Shown: positions 53,692 through 62,298, numbered from the stretch's first letter. The stretch is DNA of 64,000 nucleotides from UBA981 sp942490995 (GCA_942490995.1 CALOBG010000051.1:62001-126000), one strand, 5' to 3'. Program-made: numbers and translations. The notes: a model not told the origin generated them from the sequence alone.

Positions 53692-54038
53692 CTGTTTCCA
53701 CGACCTCCCTTTCACAACGCACCACGAACAACCCGAGACAAAGCTTACGCCTCCTTGCGCTCACTTCAAATCTTGCGACGGTATCCGCCTGAATGGTGCA
53801 ACCGCGCTTACCGTTGCGACCGAGCGGCAGCGGCGTTTTCGGCGATTATCTGTAGCCCGGTTTGTGTTGATTAACTTCCAACAACGGAGCGTCCCACTCG
53901 CACTAGGGACTTCCGCGCTTGCTGATGCGGGTTTCCGCCTCGCCCAACGTGCTGTCGCCCTGGCTAGCCTAAAGCGAAGACTACTACGCTAACCAGTGCA
54001 CGAAATTTCGCCATACCGGCGCTATTGGCCTGGCTGCA
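53692..54038 (-). other. ORF-less cassette family N2, copy 2 (diverged)
   Basis: 347 bp. It keeps CAACGGAGCGTCCCACTCGC and GGGACTTCCGCGCTTGCTGA of the family but is much changed elsewhere. Its first bases, TGCAACGCCACTGTTTCC, resemble the N1 start as well. Confidence 0.75.
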
Positions 54039-54149
54039 ATCTAACGCTCGGATAACCGGCGTGTTACAGCGGGCTTTTCTGAAGTGAAAATAGCGAAGCC
54101 ACGCAAGAAAAGCCCGCTGTAACACGTCCGGTTGATCCACTTGTTAGGT
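54039..54149 (-). other. attC site (class H, GTTACAGCGGGC type)
   Basis: Cores ATCTAAC (54039) and GTTAGGT (54143). The right core holds the stop of the adjacent gene. Confidence 0.95.
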
Positions 54150-54665
54150 GCCATTTTGCTTTGCCTTTCCATGCCCCACCGCCCTTTCCGCTAGAGTCTT
54201 TTCCACGAAATCGACGAACCGACGGTCGAGATATGGCTTGGCCAGAAAGCTGTGTTCCCAAGAGTAGTTGATCGCCGGGATCGCCTCATACGCACCAATG
54301 GATCTCTTTAATTCCTCGATATCTTCAGCGTCCGTCGTAGAGCAGTATTGCCCCCAATGGAGCCAAAACCAGTAATTGTTGACGAAATCAGTTCTAGCAG
54401 CTTCGTCTGGGGTTACGCCGAGGGCACTAGCCATTTTCTCGTAATCATTCTCAAGGCCGTAGCTTTTGATAACGCTTGTTCTAATGGCATCGCTCGTTGC
54501 GAACGAATGGATCATTTCGCATACGCGTCCTGCACGAGTCAATCGGTTCGTATCTGCTGCTGTTGCCTGAGACGATTGGACTTGCCGGGCGACGTAAATC
54601 AAGGAAGCGATGACGCCGATCGCTCCGACCAACTCCGCGATAGTTGATAGTGCTTCCCAGCTCAC
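54144..54665 (-). CDS. Conserved membrane-anchored cassette protein
   Basis: 173 residues: one N-terminal membrane segment in MSWEALSTIAELVGAIGVIA-SLIYVARQV, then a soluble helical part with YWFWLHWGQYCSTTDAEDIE and a C-terminal RRFVDFVEKTLAER. It belongs to a common type of unassigned marine proteins with this opening. Stop TAA is in the attC core. Confidence 0.75.
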   Translation of the reverse strand: MSWEALSTIAELVGAIGVIASLIYVARQVQSSQATAADTNRLTRAGRVCEMIHSFATSDAIRTSVIKSYGLENDYEKMASALGVTPDEAARTDFVNNYWFWLHWGQYCSTTDAEDIEELKRSIGAYEAIPAINYSWEHSFLAKPYLDRRFVDFVEKTLAERAVGHGKAKQNGT

Positions 54666-54786
54666 GGTGGACTCCCGATGGCACCTAACGCCGCGATGAG
54701 CCGCGCGTGATTGCCGCGCGTTTTAGGCCGAACATCACGGCAGGTTTAAAACGCGCGGCAGTCACGCGTCGGACTCGATCGCTTTG

Positions 54787-56447
54787 ATACTCATTGAGGC
54801 CCCCTCCTGGGACTTTCAGGCTTCATCAGCAAGCTGACGGTCCTACACAATTGAGAGTTCATAGACTCAATGCCCAGAAGGAGACCCTCAGATGCGATTT
54901 TATAACACAGCCCATCAAGAGATTATTGTGGGATCGATTTCGCACGCGAAAACGATGTACGTGTGCATCATCAACCAGGCCAGCGAAACGGAATTTTTTC
55001 TGCATTAGCAAATATGAAAACGGCGCCTGACGCCCAAAGCTGACATCGACCCCTACCGCGACGACCTCGTCATCAGTGTCGAATGTCTGTTATTACCTGG
55101 TACTGGCTGGCCGATAATGGTGTGCCCGCGAAGGGGGGGGAGATCATTTCCGTTCGTCTCGGCCAATGGATCGCTCGCTACATGAAAGCCGATCCATGGC
55201 GGAAAGGCCAAGAATGACCGCATCGATTCAGAGAAGATTGCGCGCTTGCTCAAAGCCGGTATGTTCGGCCGCAGGCCTATGCCTATCCAGCCTGAATCGC
55301 GGGCAACCCGGGATCTCCTGCGACAAGGCGCATGATGTTCGCCCGCTGATCGGGCGACCCCACCGCACACATCCAGAACAACCCGTCAAAGCCAATACAA
55401 CCTGCCGCTTGTCGAGGGGGGGCGCGAGCCGGATTCTGTAAAAAGGAACGCCCAGACATCCCCAAAAAGCGGCACTTCCCCGATCGGTGGTGCGACAGAT
55501 GGGTCGAATTAGATATCACGGTGATCGACCATCTGGATGAGCAGTTACGGGCCTTGAACAAGACCTGGCGCTGAAAGCGAAGGCCCATGATGGCCGGCGC
55601 TTATCACTTGTTGCGTACCGTACCCGGGGTCCGCCGATCCTGTCAATGGTCATTCTCTACGAGATTGAAGACATCAAGCGGTTCCCAACCCTGGGCCAGT
55701 TTGCCTCCTATGCCCGCCTGGTCAAATGCGCGAAAGAGTCGGCGGGCAAGAAACTGGGCTATTCCGGCAAGAAGATTGGCAATGCATATCTCAAATGGGC
55801 CTTCAGGGTGAAGCCACGTGTTGTTCCTGAAAGGCAACGAGCCGGCTCAGAAAAGCTGTCGCCCGACTGGCCAGTAAGCATGGCAAGGGTAAAGCGTTAT
55901 CGATACTCGCCCATCGTCTCGGTCGTGCCGTGTACGTCATGCTCACAAAACGTCAACCTTTCGATGAGGCACGTTTCATGGCGACCTTATAACTATGGGA
56001 GGCGACCGTGACGCTGGACGTCTAACTGACCGGTGCGAACACACGACTTCGAATGAAGGCGCTGCGATAAAGATGAGATCGTCAACTTCGAGTCCATCAG
56101 GCGCACATGAGGCATGGTGGTCGGTCAGTCGCTTTGATTTTCGCGCGGTCGCGCTCCCGCCCAAACGTTTTTGAACTGTGGTCTGCCCCTGCTGCAAGCC
56201 TGCGACCAACTACCCGGTGATGTTGACACTTTGAATAGGAAGCATGCAGGGCCTGGAAGGAATTCTAGTGTTGGCTATCGCCTACCTTTAAACGCGATGG
56301 CCTGGAAAGCTCGATAGGTGTTTATTGCAGGCTACCGCCTGACAATGCTGTTGGAATCGAAGCCAGACGGACGTTCGAAAATGGAAAACTACCGAAGTCT
56401 ATTCGGAGGGCGCTTTTTGCCCTTGACCACCGGGGGCCTCATAGGTG
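54787..56447 (+). mobile_element. IS110-family element A, copy 6, degenerate
   Basis: Complete ends. The transposase region 54892-55992 has dozens of small insertions and deletions concentrated between about 54915 and 55625 (for example an eight-G run near 55134), while the last 400 bases of the gene and the non-coding end are almost unchanged. Confidence 0.9.
54892..55992 (+). pseudogene. IS110-A transposase copy 6, multiply frameshifted
   Basis: Fragments such as AKTMYVCIINQ and SMVILYEIEDIKRFPTLGQ are recognisable in different frames. The uneven damage looks more like a poor sequence stretch than natural decay. Confidence 0.9.
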
Positions 56448-56462
56448 TTAGGCGGCACTTTC

Positions 56463-56921
56463 TCACTGGGCATCAAACCCGATCTTCCTCGCGGCTTCGG
56501 CATAGAACAGCTTATTGATCTCGCTTTCCAGCGGTTGCCATTTTGAATCGTTTTCAGATTTTAGGCTAACGCTCACATACCCATCCAGATGTACGATCTC
56601 ATATTCGATCCTTTCTGAATCGAGCCTCGCAATAAATAGTTCCGTGTATTTCGGGTCTGGCCAGTGAATTGTTACTCGTGTGTAATTTTCCGATTCGTCC
56701 ATTATCCGATGCGCAAGACCTTCCACCGCTTTATGGTTCTTTGTCGCGTAGCGGAGCCGGCCTTTTTCGTCAATGCTGGTTTCTATTCCGGCTTCGCTAA
56801 CGCGCTCGTCTAGCTTGTTTTGCGTTTTTTCGTTCTCGATGCTGAACATACCCGCTTCGTGCCGTTCGCACGCAGACACCAAAACTAATAGGGCCAATGA
56901 GCATGTAGTTCGGACAAACAT
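56463..56921 (-). CDS. Putative lipoprotein (cassette)
   Basis: 152 residues with a signal peptide MFVRTTCSLALLVLVSAC; the lipobox LVSAC puts the lipidated cysteine at residue 18. The mature part is acidic, with RVSEAGIETSIDEKGRLRYA and YTRVTIHWPDPKYTELFIAR. Probably periplasmic and lipid-anchored. Function unknown. Confidence 0.72.
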   Translation of the reverse strand: MFVRTTCSLALLVLVSACERHEAGMFSIENEKTQNKLDERVSEAGIETSIDEKGRLRYATKNHKAVEGLAHRIMDESENYTRVTIHWPDPKYTELFIARLDSERIEYEIVHLDGYVSVSLKSENDSKWQPLESEINKLFYAEAARKIGFDAQ

Positions 56922-56940
56922 ACGAGGACCGTTCGGTGCC

Positions 56941-57050
56941 GCCTAACGCTCGGATAACCTGCGTGCTACTGCGGGCTTGTTTTGAGTGAAAGTGCGCAGC
57001 CACTCCAAACAAGCCCGCAGTAGCACGTCAGGTTGATCCGCTGGTTAGAT
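56941..57050 (-). other. attC site (class H)
   Basis: Cores GCCTAAC (56941) and GTTAGAT (57044). Confidence 0.96.
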
Positions 57051-57427
57051 TGCACACGCACTGTTTCCCGACTCCTGTTCTGCGACGACGACATTTACAA
57101 CTGGCAACGTACTGGTGGCTGCTTGCCTTTCTGGTGTGTGGCCCAATTCGTTGCCGTTACACCCATATTCGGCTGCTGCTTCTCCACGAACGACATCACG
57201 CCACACGTCCCGGAGGCTAGCCCTAACTTTAGCTGCTCGCTTTGGTCTTCGCGACTACTTCCCGGTTACGACCTGGCTACTGCACTTCCGATGTTTCGTT
57301 AGCCCGACATTGTTCCACTTCGCCCGGAGGCTAGCAGGGAAATGCTTTATTGCTACAACTTGTCCGGTTGCTACGGCCCAAGCGTTTCCCTTCTTCGGCG
57401 AAGTGCCTCGAGCAATGGGTGGCTGCA
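57051..57427 (-). other. ORF-less cassette family N1, copy 5
   Basis: 377 bp. A plus-strand frame of 109 codons (57115-57444) is open here and in copy 7 but not in the other copies; it is rich in Arg, Ser and Leu and runs into attC. I treat it as chance. Confidence 0.83.
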
Positions 57428-57537
57428 ATCTAACGCTCGGATAACCTGCGTGCTACTGCGGACTTGTTTTGAGTGAAAATGCGAAGCCGCTCCAAACAAG
57501 CCCGCAGTAGCACGTCAGGTTGATCCGTTGGTTAGAT
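57428..57537 (-). other. attC site (class H)
   Basis: Cores ATCTAAC (57428) and GTTAGAT (57531). One arm base differs (GCGGACTTG for GCGGGCTTG). Confidence 0.95.
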
Positions 57538-57959
57538 TGCACACGCACTGTTTCCCGACTCCCGTTCAGCTACGACAACATTTGCAATCGGCTACAGGCT
57601 GGTGGCTGCTTGCCTTTCTGACGTGTGGCTCAATTCCTTGCTGCTGCATACATGTTCGGCTGCTGCTTCTCCAAGAACGACATCACGCCACGCGTCCCGG
57701 AGGCTAGCCCTAACTTTAGCTGCTCGCTTTGGTCTTCGCGACTAATTCTCGGGTACGAGCTGGCTGCTGCACTTCCGATGTGTGGCTCGTATCCCCCGGC
57801 TAAGCGCCGGCACTAGGGATCGGCCCTTCGCTAGCCCGACATTCCTCCACTTCGCCCGGAGGCTAGCAAGGAAATGCTTTATTGCTACAACTTGTCCGGT
57901 GGCTACGGGCGAAGCGTTTCCCTTATTCGGCGAAGTGTTTTGAGCAATGGGTGGCTGCA
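57538..57959 (-). other. ORF-less cassette family N1, copy 6 (long form)
   Basis: 422 bp, sharing with copy 1 the additional stretch around GGCTAAGCGCCGGCACTAGG. Confidence 0.85.
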
Positions 57960-58069
57960 ATCTAACGCTTGGATAACCTGCGTGCTACTGCGGGCTTGTT
58001 TTGAGTGAAAATGCGAAGCCGCTCCAAACAAGCCCGCAGTAGCACGTCAGGTTGATCCGCTGGTTAGGT
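57960..58069 (-). other. attC site (class H)
   Basis: Cores ATCTAAC (57960) and GTTAGGT (58063). Confidence 0.96.
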
Positions 58070-58261
58070 TGCAACGCGTTACTCCTTTCTCTTTTCTAGC
58101 CCGCCATTACGCTTTGCGGTTGCTGCCTTAAGCTTACGCTTAGTGAACTGCACACGTCCTGTATCCCTACGCAGCGCATCGCACACGTCCTGTTTCCCTG
58201 CGTAGCGTATGGCGAACGCCCTGTACCCCTACGCAGCTCCTGCGAGTGCTCTCTTCTTGCA
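58070..58261 (-). other. Short ORF-less cassette N3 with internal repeats
   Basis: 192 bp. Three imperfect repeats of the type CACACGTCCTGTATCCCTAC-GCAGC lie at about 58150-58240. No frame of note. Ends are GGTTGCAA and TTGCAACC. Confidence 0.8.
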
Positions 58262-58356
58262 ACCTAACGCCCGCATGAGCCGCACTTGACGGCGACGACT
58301 GGAGCGGTAGCGAAAGGAGGAGCGGTCAAGTGTCGGACTCCATGCGATTGTTAGGC
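58262..58356 (-). other. attC site (class T)
   Basis: Cores ACCTAAC (58262) and GTTAGGC (58350). Confidence 0.95.
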
Positions 58357-58419
58357 AGAGCATTGCCGAGTCTACGGCCCGCTCTCAGTGCGATAGATCA
58401 GGCAGATGAATAAGCCGGC

Positions 58420-58866
58420 TCACCGCTCGAACCATGCGCTAGCTCCATCCGGACAGTGCCCGTTTGTGTACAGCCATTCAAGATGCTCAACGGTGTTCTG
58501 ATAAAGGCGCGTTTCTGTCTCTTTAGCATCCGCTGCAGGGAAAAGCACTGTAAGATTGCCGTCTAATTCAGCGCACGCGTTCAAGTAAAAATCCTCGATT
58601 TCTCCATGGCGGATCTGGGCAAGTGCGAGATTCAATCGTGCCGTTTCATAGCGAGTCCAAAAGATCTCGCGCGGCATCTGAGCATTGAAATTCAAATTCA
58701 TCTCGTCGTACGAGATAGCGACAAGTTTGTGCGCCACGATAGCCGCACCACCGCTTCCAGCCGCAAACGCTACAAGAAATGTGGCAATCAATCCAATACG
58801 GCGGGCGGGCCGCATACGCTCCGGTTCGGGAGTTGACGTTTCGATTGTAGTGTGGCCGTCACCCAT
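58420..58866 (-). CDS. Hypothetical membrane-anchored protein (cassette)
   Basis: 148 residues: cytoplasmic N-terminus, one membrane segment IGLIATFLVAFAAGSGGAAI, then an external helical part with MPREIFWTRYETARLNLALA and a C-terminal CPDGASAWFER. No family is recognised. Confidence 0.68.
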   Translation of the reverse strand: MGDGHTTIETSTPEPERMRPARRIGLIATFLVAFAAGSGGAAIVAHKLVAISYDEMNLNFNAQMPREIFWTRYETARLNLALAQIRHGEIEDFYLNACAELDGNLTVLFPAADAKETETRLYQNTVEHLEWLYTNGHCPDGASAWFER

Positions 58867-58876
58867 TGAACGTTCT

Positions 58877-58986
58877 GCCTAACGCTCGGATAACCTGCGT
58901 GCTACTGCGGGCTTGTTTTGAGTGAAAATGCGCAGCCGCTCCAAACAAGCCCGCAGTAGCACGTCAGGTTGATCCGCTGGTTAGAT
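58877..58986 (-). other. attC site (class H)
   Basis: Cores GCCTAAC (58877) and GTTAGAT (58980). Confidence 0.96.
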
Positions 58987-59363
58987 TGCACACGCACTGT
59001 TTCCCGACTCCCGTTCAGCTATAACGACATTTGCAATTGGCAACGTACTGGTGGCTGCTTGCCTTTCTGATGTGTGGCGTAATGTCTTGCCAGATAGCTT
59101 GATTTCGGAAGCAGCTTTCGCAAGAGCGACATCACGCCACACGTCCCGGAGGCTAGCCTTAACTTTAGCTGCTCGCTTCGATCTTCGCGACTACCTCCCG
59201 GTTACGACCTTGCTACTGCACTTCCGATGTTTCGTTAGCCCGACATTACTCCACTTCGCCCGGAGGCTAGCAAGGAAATGCTTCTTTTCTACTACTTGTC
59301 CGGTGGCTACCGGCGAAGCGTTTCCCTTCTTCGGCGAAGTACTTCGAGCAATGGATGGCTGCA
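58987..59363 (-). other. ORF-less cassette family N1, copy 7
   Basis: 377 bp; the chance plus-strand frame is 109 codons (59051-59380). Confidence 0.85.
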
Positions 59364-59461
59364 ATCTAACGCCCGCATGAGCCGCACTTGACGGCGGCCG
59401 ACCGGAGCGGCAGCGCAGGGAAAGCCGCGGTCAAGTGTCGGACTCCATGCGATTGTTAGAT
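59364..59461 (-). other. attC site (class T)
   Basis: Cores ATCTAAC (59364) and GTTAGAT (59455); nearly the same body as the attC at 53116, which also serves an N2 cassette. Confidence 0.95.
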
Positions 59462-59807
59462 TGCAACGCCACTATGCTCACCACCCCTTTCGCACAAACC
59501 ACTACAAACGTCCTGCTCAGAGCTTACGCTTCCTGACAGCGGCTTCAAACCTTGCGATGACGCGAGCGTTCTGCGTCAAGCAGCGCCACTACCCAAGGTG
59601 ACGGAGTGGCAACGGCTTCCCAAGTTACTGGCTGTAGGCCAGATTGTGTTGAAGACCGTGAAACAACGGAGTGTCCCATTCGATCTAGGGACTTCCGCGC
59701 TTGGCGATGCGGGCATCGCTTTTCCCGACGCGGCCAACCCGCAACGAGCTTGGAGCGAAGGCTGTTGCGAAGGGCTTCGATATGTCGCTGCAATCGGTCT
59801 CGGTGCA
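59462..59807 (-). other. ORF-less cassette family N2, copy 3
   Basis: 346 bp, close to copy 1. Confidence 0.85.
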
Positions 59808-59917
59808 ATCTAACGCTCGGATAACCTGCGTGCTACTGCGGGCTTGTTTTGAGTGAACATGCGCAGCCGCTCCAAACAAGCCCGCAGTAGCACGTCAGGT
59901 TGATCCGCTGGTTAGAT
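59808..59917 (-). other. attC site (class H)
   Basis: Cores ATCTAAC (59808) and GTTAGAT (59911). Confidence 0.96.
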
Positions 59918-60295
59918 TGCACACGCACTGTTTCAAGACTCCCCTTCAGCGACGACGACATTTGCAACTGGCAGCGTACTGGTGGCTGCTTGCCTTTCTG
60001 ACGTGTGGCCTAATGTCTTGCCAGATAGCTTGAATTCGGAAGCAGCTTTCGCAAGAGCGACATCACGCCACATGTCCCGGAGGCTAGCCCTAACTTTAGC
60101 TGCTCGCTTCGGTCTTCGCGACTACTTCCCGGTTACGACCTGGCTACTGCACTTCCGATGTTTCGTTAGCCCGACTTTGCTCCACTTCCCCCCGGAGGCT
60201 AGCAAGGAAATGCTTCATTGCTACAACTTGTCCGGTGGCTACGGACGAAGCGTCTCCCTTCTACGGCGAAGTGCTTCGAGAAATGGGTGGCTGCA
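59918..60295 (-). other. ORF-less cassette family N1, copy 8
   Basis: 378 bp: one extra C in the run before GGAGGCTAGC, which would shift any frame. Confidence 0.86.
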
Positions 60296-60406
60296 ATCTA
60301 ACGCTGAGTTGAGCGGCGTGTTACAGCGGGCTTTTCTGGAGCGATAATGCGACCGCCGCGGAAGAAAAGCCCGCTGTAACACGTCCGCTCGAACGACTTG
60401 TTATAC
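60296..60406 (-). other. attC site (class H, GTTACAGCGGGC type)
   Basis: Cores ATCTAAC (60296) and GTTATAC (60400). The unusual right core is matched by GTATAAC at 61055. Confidence 0.94.
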
Positions 60407-61036
60407 CGCTGCATGAACTAGCTTTGGCTTGAGATATAACTCGATAGAAGCGACGCCCGCTTTGAACTCGGTTCGAAATTCGTCTTCGTCGCTGTCCGAA
60501 AGATCGTCGTACATTACATCGCGCTTCTTTGATAGATGCTTTTCCATAGATGCCTTTTCAACATTCGTGGTTTTGGGGTTAGTGAGCTTGAGATAATTGC
60601 GAATGTAGTTCATTAGTTCATGTTCTAGCGAAAACAGCACATCGAACTGATCCTTGAGCTCAGTTCCCCACAAAGCCTCTGCTTCTAGCAAATCTGCGTA
60701 AAGGCTCGAACGTTCCTCTTGAACCTTCGACCATCGGTTCTCATAAGCCTTCGAAGTTCCGTAATACTGGATTTCGTCGAATGACATTTTCGATGCTTCA
60801 TCGGGCGGCGGAGACGGCATTTCATGTACCCACATAACCGGGTGGCGAACGCCACGAATAGTATCTCGGTAGCGAAACAGAGCCACTAGCAAACGACGGG
60901 CGAGTTCATACTCCGACTGCCCTTTCAACTGCGTCCGCCAAGCGGACAACCCTCGGATAGCAACATAGGCGCCGACAATTGCGGCTCCACTTAGAACTAT
61001 GTCCTTTAGTACTGCGATGCATTGAGGAATGGTCAC
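60401..61036 (-). CDS. Hypothetical membrane-anchored cassette protein
   Basis: 211 residues: an N-terminal membrane segment LKDIVLSGAAIVGAYVAIRG, then a long helical soluble domain (YELARRLLVALFRYRDTIRG, DQFDVLFSLEHELMNYIRNY). The stop TAA (60401-60403) is in the attC core. It resembles other single-helix-anchored cytoplasmic-domain proteins; no family is assigned. Confidence 0.72.
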   Translation of the reverse strand: MTIPQCIAVLKDIVLSGAAIVGAYVAIRGLSAWRTQLKGQSEYELARRLLVALFRYRDTIRGVRHPVMWVHEMPSPPPDEASKMSFDEIQYYGTSKAYENRWSKVQEERSSLYADLLEAEALWGTELKDQFDVLFSLEHELMNYIRNYLKLTNPKTTNVEKASMEKHLSKKRDVMYDDLSDSDEDEFRTEFKAGVASIELYLKPKLVHAAV

Positions 61037-61054
61037 GACGAGTTGTTCTCAGCG

Positions 61055-61162
61055 GTATAACGTTGCGCTCAGCCGCCCATTACAGCGCGCTTTGGAAGAG
61101 TGAAAATATCTGCACTCTGGAAAAGCGCGCTGTAATGGGTCGGCTGCAGCGCTTGGTTAGGC
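61055..61162 (-). other. attC site (class H, GTTACAGCGCGC-like)
   Basis: Cores GTATAAC (61055) and GTTAGGC (61156). Arms CCCATTACAGCGCGCTTT and AAAGCGCGCTGTAATGGG. Confidence 0.94.
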
Positions 61163-61203
61163 GGCGCTCGGTATTGAATTCTGGGTTTCTGCTGCATGAA
61201 GTT

Positions 61204-61542
61204 TTATTCGAAATAAGACAACGTTAATACAGGTTGGCCACCACTTTCGATTCTCCGCCAATTTACGAAAGCCGTACAATCAACTAGGGCTGAGAATTGT
61301 TCCGGGCATCGCCGCTTTAAGCTTTTGGCGTTTGTAATTTCTATAGTAATTAACCTTCCAGACTCACAATAGATGGTCGTCATCCCGTCCTCTGGAACGT
61401 CCAGTGACGTCATACAATCGATCCATGCATCCATGTTTCGTCCGTAGAATTCCGGAAACCCGAAGGCTTTAGCGAAAACATCATGAAAGGAATCCCAATC
61501 AATGATCGTTGACCCGTCTATATTGACTAGGGAATCGAGCAC
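61204..61542 (-). CDS. Barstar-family protein (orphan inhibitor)
   Basis: 112 residues: IIDWDSFHDVFAKAFGFPEF, YGRNMDAWIDCMTSLDVPED and TIEITNAKSLKRR. This is the barstar fold, in which FYGRN-x-DAW is the ribonuclease-inhibiting signature. No barnase-like ribonuclease is nearby, so it may protect against an incoming or distant toxin. Confidence 0.88.
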   Translation of the reverse strand: MLDSLVNIDGSTIIDWDSFHDVFAKAFGFPEFYGRNMDAWIDCMTSLDVPEDGMTTIYCESGRLITIEITNAKSLKRRCPEQFSALVDCTAFVNWRRIESGGQPVLTLSYFE

Positions 61543-61553
61543 TTTTAAAAGCC

Positions 61554-61648
61554 GCCTAACGCTCGCATGAGCCGCGCTTGACGGCCACGACTGGAGCGGT
61601 AGCGAAAGGAGAAGCGGTCAAGCGTCGGACTCGATGCGATTGTTAGAT
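61554..61648 (-). other. attC site (class T)
   Basis: Cores GCCTAAC (61554) and GTTAGAT (61642). Encodes the RIESDA tail of the adjacent antitoxin. Confidence 0.95.
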
Positions 61649-61869
61649 GCCGCTTTCTCCAGGCGTTCTGCCAACCATACTTTTATAATTGACTGCCGCG
61701 TGACTCCTAAACGTCCCGCTTCCCGATCGAGAGACTCGATCATCCATTTGGGGAAATCTACATTCACGCGCTTCTGCTCTTGAAGAGAGCGCCGTGCTTT
61801 CGACATATCCAACGCAGCCGTAACGTCTTTTCCCGAATCGAAATCAGCATCAAATTTTTTAGCTTTCAT
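61618..61869 (-). CDS. brnA: BrnA-like antitoxin, duplicate cassette copy 2
   Basis: 83 residues, identical to the copy at 50026 except for the attC-encoded tail RIESDA instead of RIEADT. Confidence 0.9.
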   Translation of the reverse strand: MKAKKFDADFDSGKDVTAALDMSKARRSLQEQKRVNVDFPKWMIESLDREAGRLGVTRQSIIKVWLAERLEKAASNNRIESDA

Positions 61870-62122
61870 ATATCTCGACCTCTTCCGGTCTAGAACGGCG
61901 TACTGAGATCAGTCGAATGCTCGAGTTCCGCGGAGTATAGATTGCCGACCACATACGTTCGCCAATCCGACCGATCACCATAACTCGTGGTTCATCGACC
62001 GTATTTGCCGGAATTTCAAGGAGATGTGGATCGTCCCAAAGGGTTTGGGCCGACTCGAAATCAATGCCATGCTTGTCCAGATTTCGCTGGCTTTTGGCTC
62101 GGTCGTATTCGAATACCGGCAT
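61859..62122 (-). CDS. brnT: BrnT-family toxin, duplicate cassette copy 2
   Basis: 87 residues; differs from the copy at 50267 at MVIGRIGERMWSA and RNSSIRL. Functional motifs are the same. Confidence 0.93.
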   Translation of the reverse strand: MPVFEYDRAKSQRNLDKHGIDFESAQTLWDDPHLLEIPANTVDEPRVMVIGRIGERMWSAIYTPRNSSIRLISVRRSRPEEVEIYES

Positions 62123-62139
62123 GGTATAGAAAATATACC
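62123..62139. promoter_or_regulatory. Probable brnTA operator, copy 2
   Basis: GGTATA-GAAAA-TATACC directly before the start codon, as at 50531. Confidence 0.65.
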
Positions 62140-62177
62140 AAAATGCCCGATTGTGCTACGTATGGGTTTCCTGCGGC

Positions 62178-62287
62178 ATCTAACGCTCGGATAACCTGCG
62201 TGTTACAGCGCGCTTCTTGGAGGCGAAAATGCGAAGCCGCTGGAAAGAAGCGCGCTGTAACACGTCAGGTTGATCCGTTTGTTAGGT
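62178..62287 (-). other. attC site (class H, GTTACAGCGCGC type), first cassette
   Basis: Cores ATCTAAC (62178) and GTTAGGT (62281). Arms CGTGTTACAGCGCGCTTCTT and AAGAAGCGCGCTGTAACACG. It belongs to the cassette next to attI. Confidence 0.95.
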
Positions 62288-62298
62288 GCCGCTATCAT

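Larger units (their letters stand above)
54683..56453 (-). other. attC site (class R) split by IS110-A copy 6
   Basis: Core ACCTAAC (54683), arms GCGTGATTGCCGCGCGTTTT and AAAACGCGCGGCAGTCACGC, insertion, core GTTAGGC at 56447-56453. Confidence 0.9.

Noticed and set aside
57115..57444. 109-codon plus-strand gene in N1 copies 5 and 7
   Set aside because: The same frame has an early stop in copies 1-4 and a shift in copy 8, composition is biased to Arg/Ser/Leu, and it opposes the cassette direction. Length and blocks are conserved better than the frame.
33576..62287. CRISPR array suggested by regularly recurring repeats
   Set aside because: The repeats are about 95-120 bp imperfect palindromes with RYYYAAC/GTTRRRY ends separated by genes; they are attC sites.
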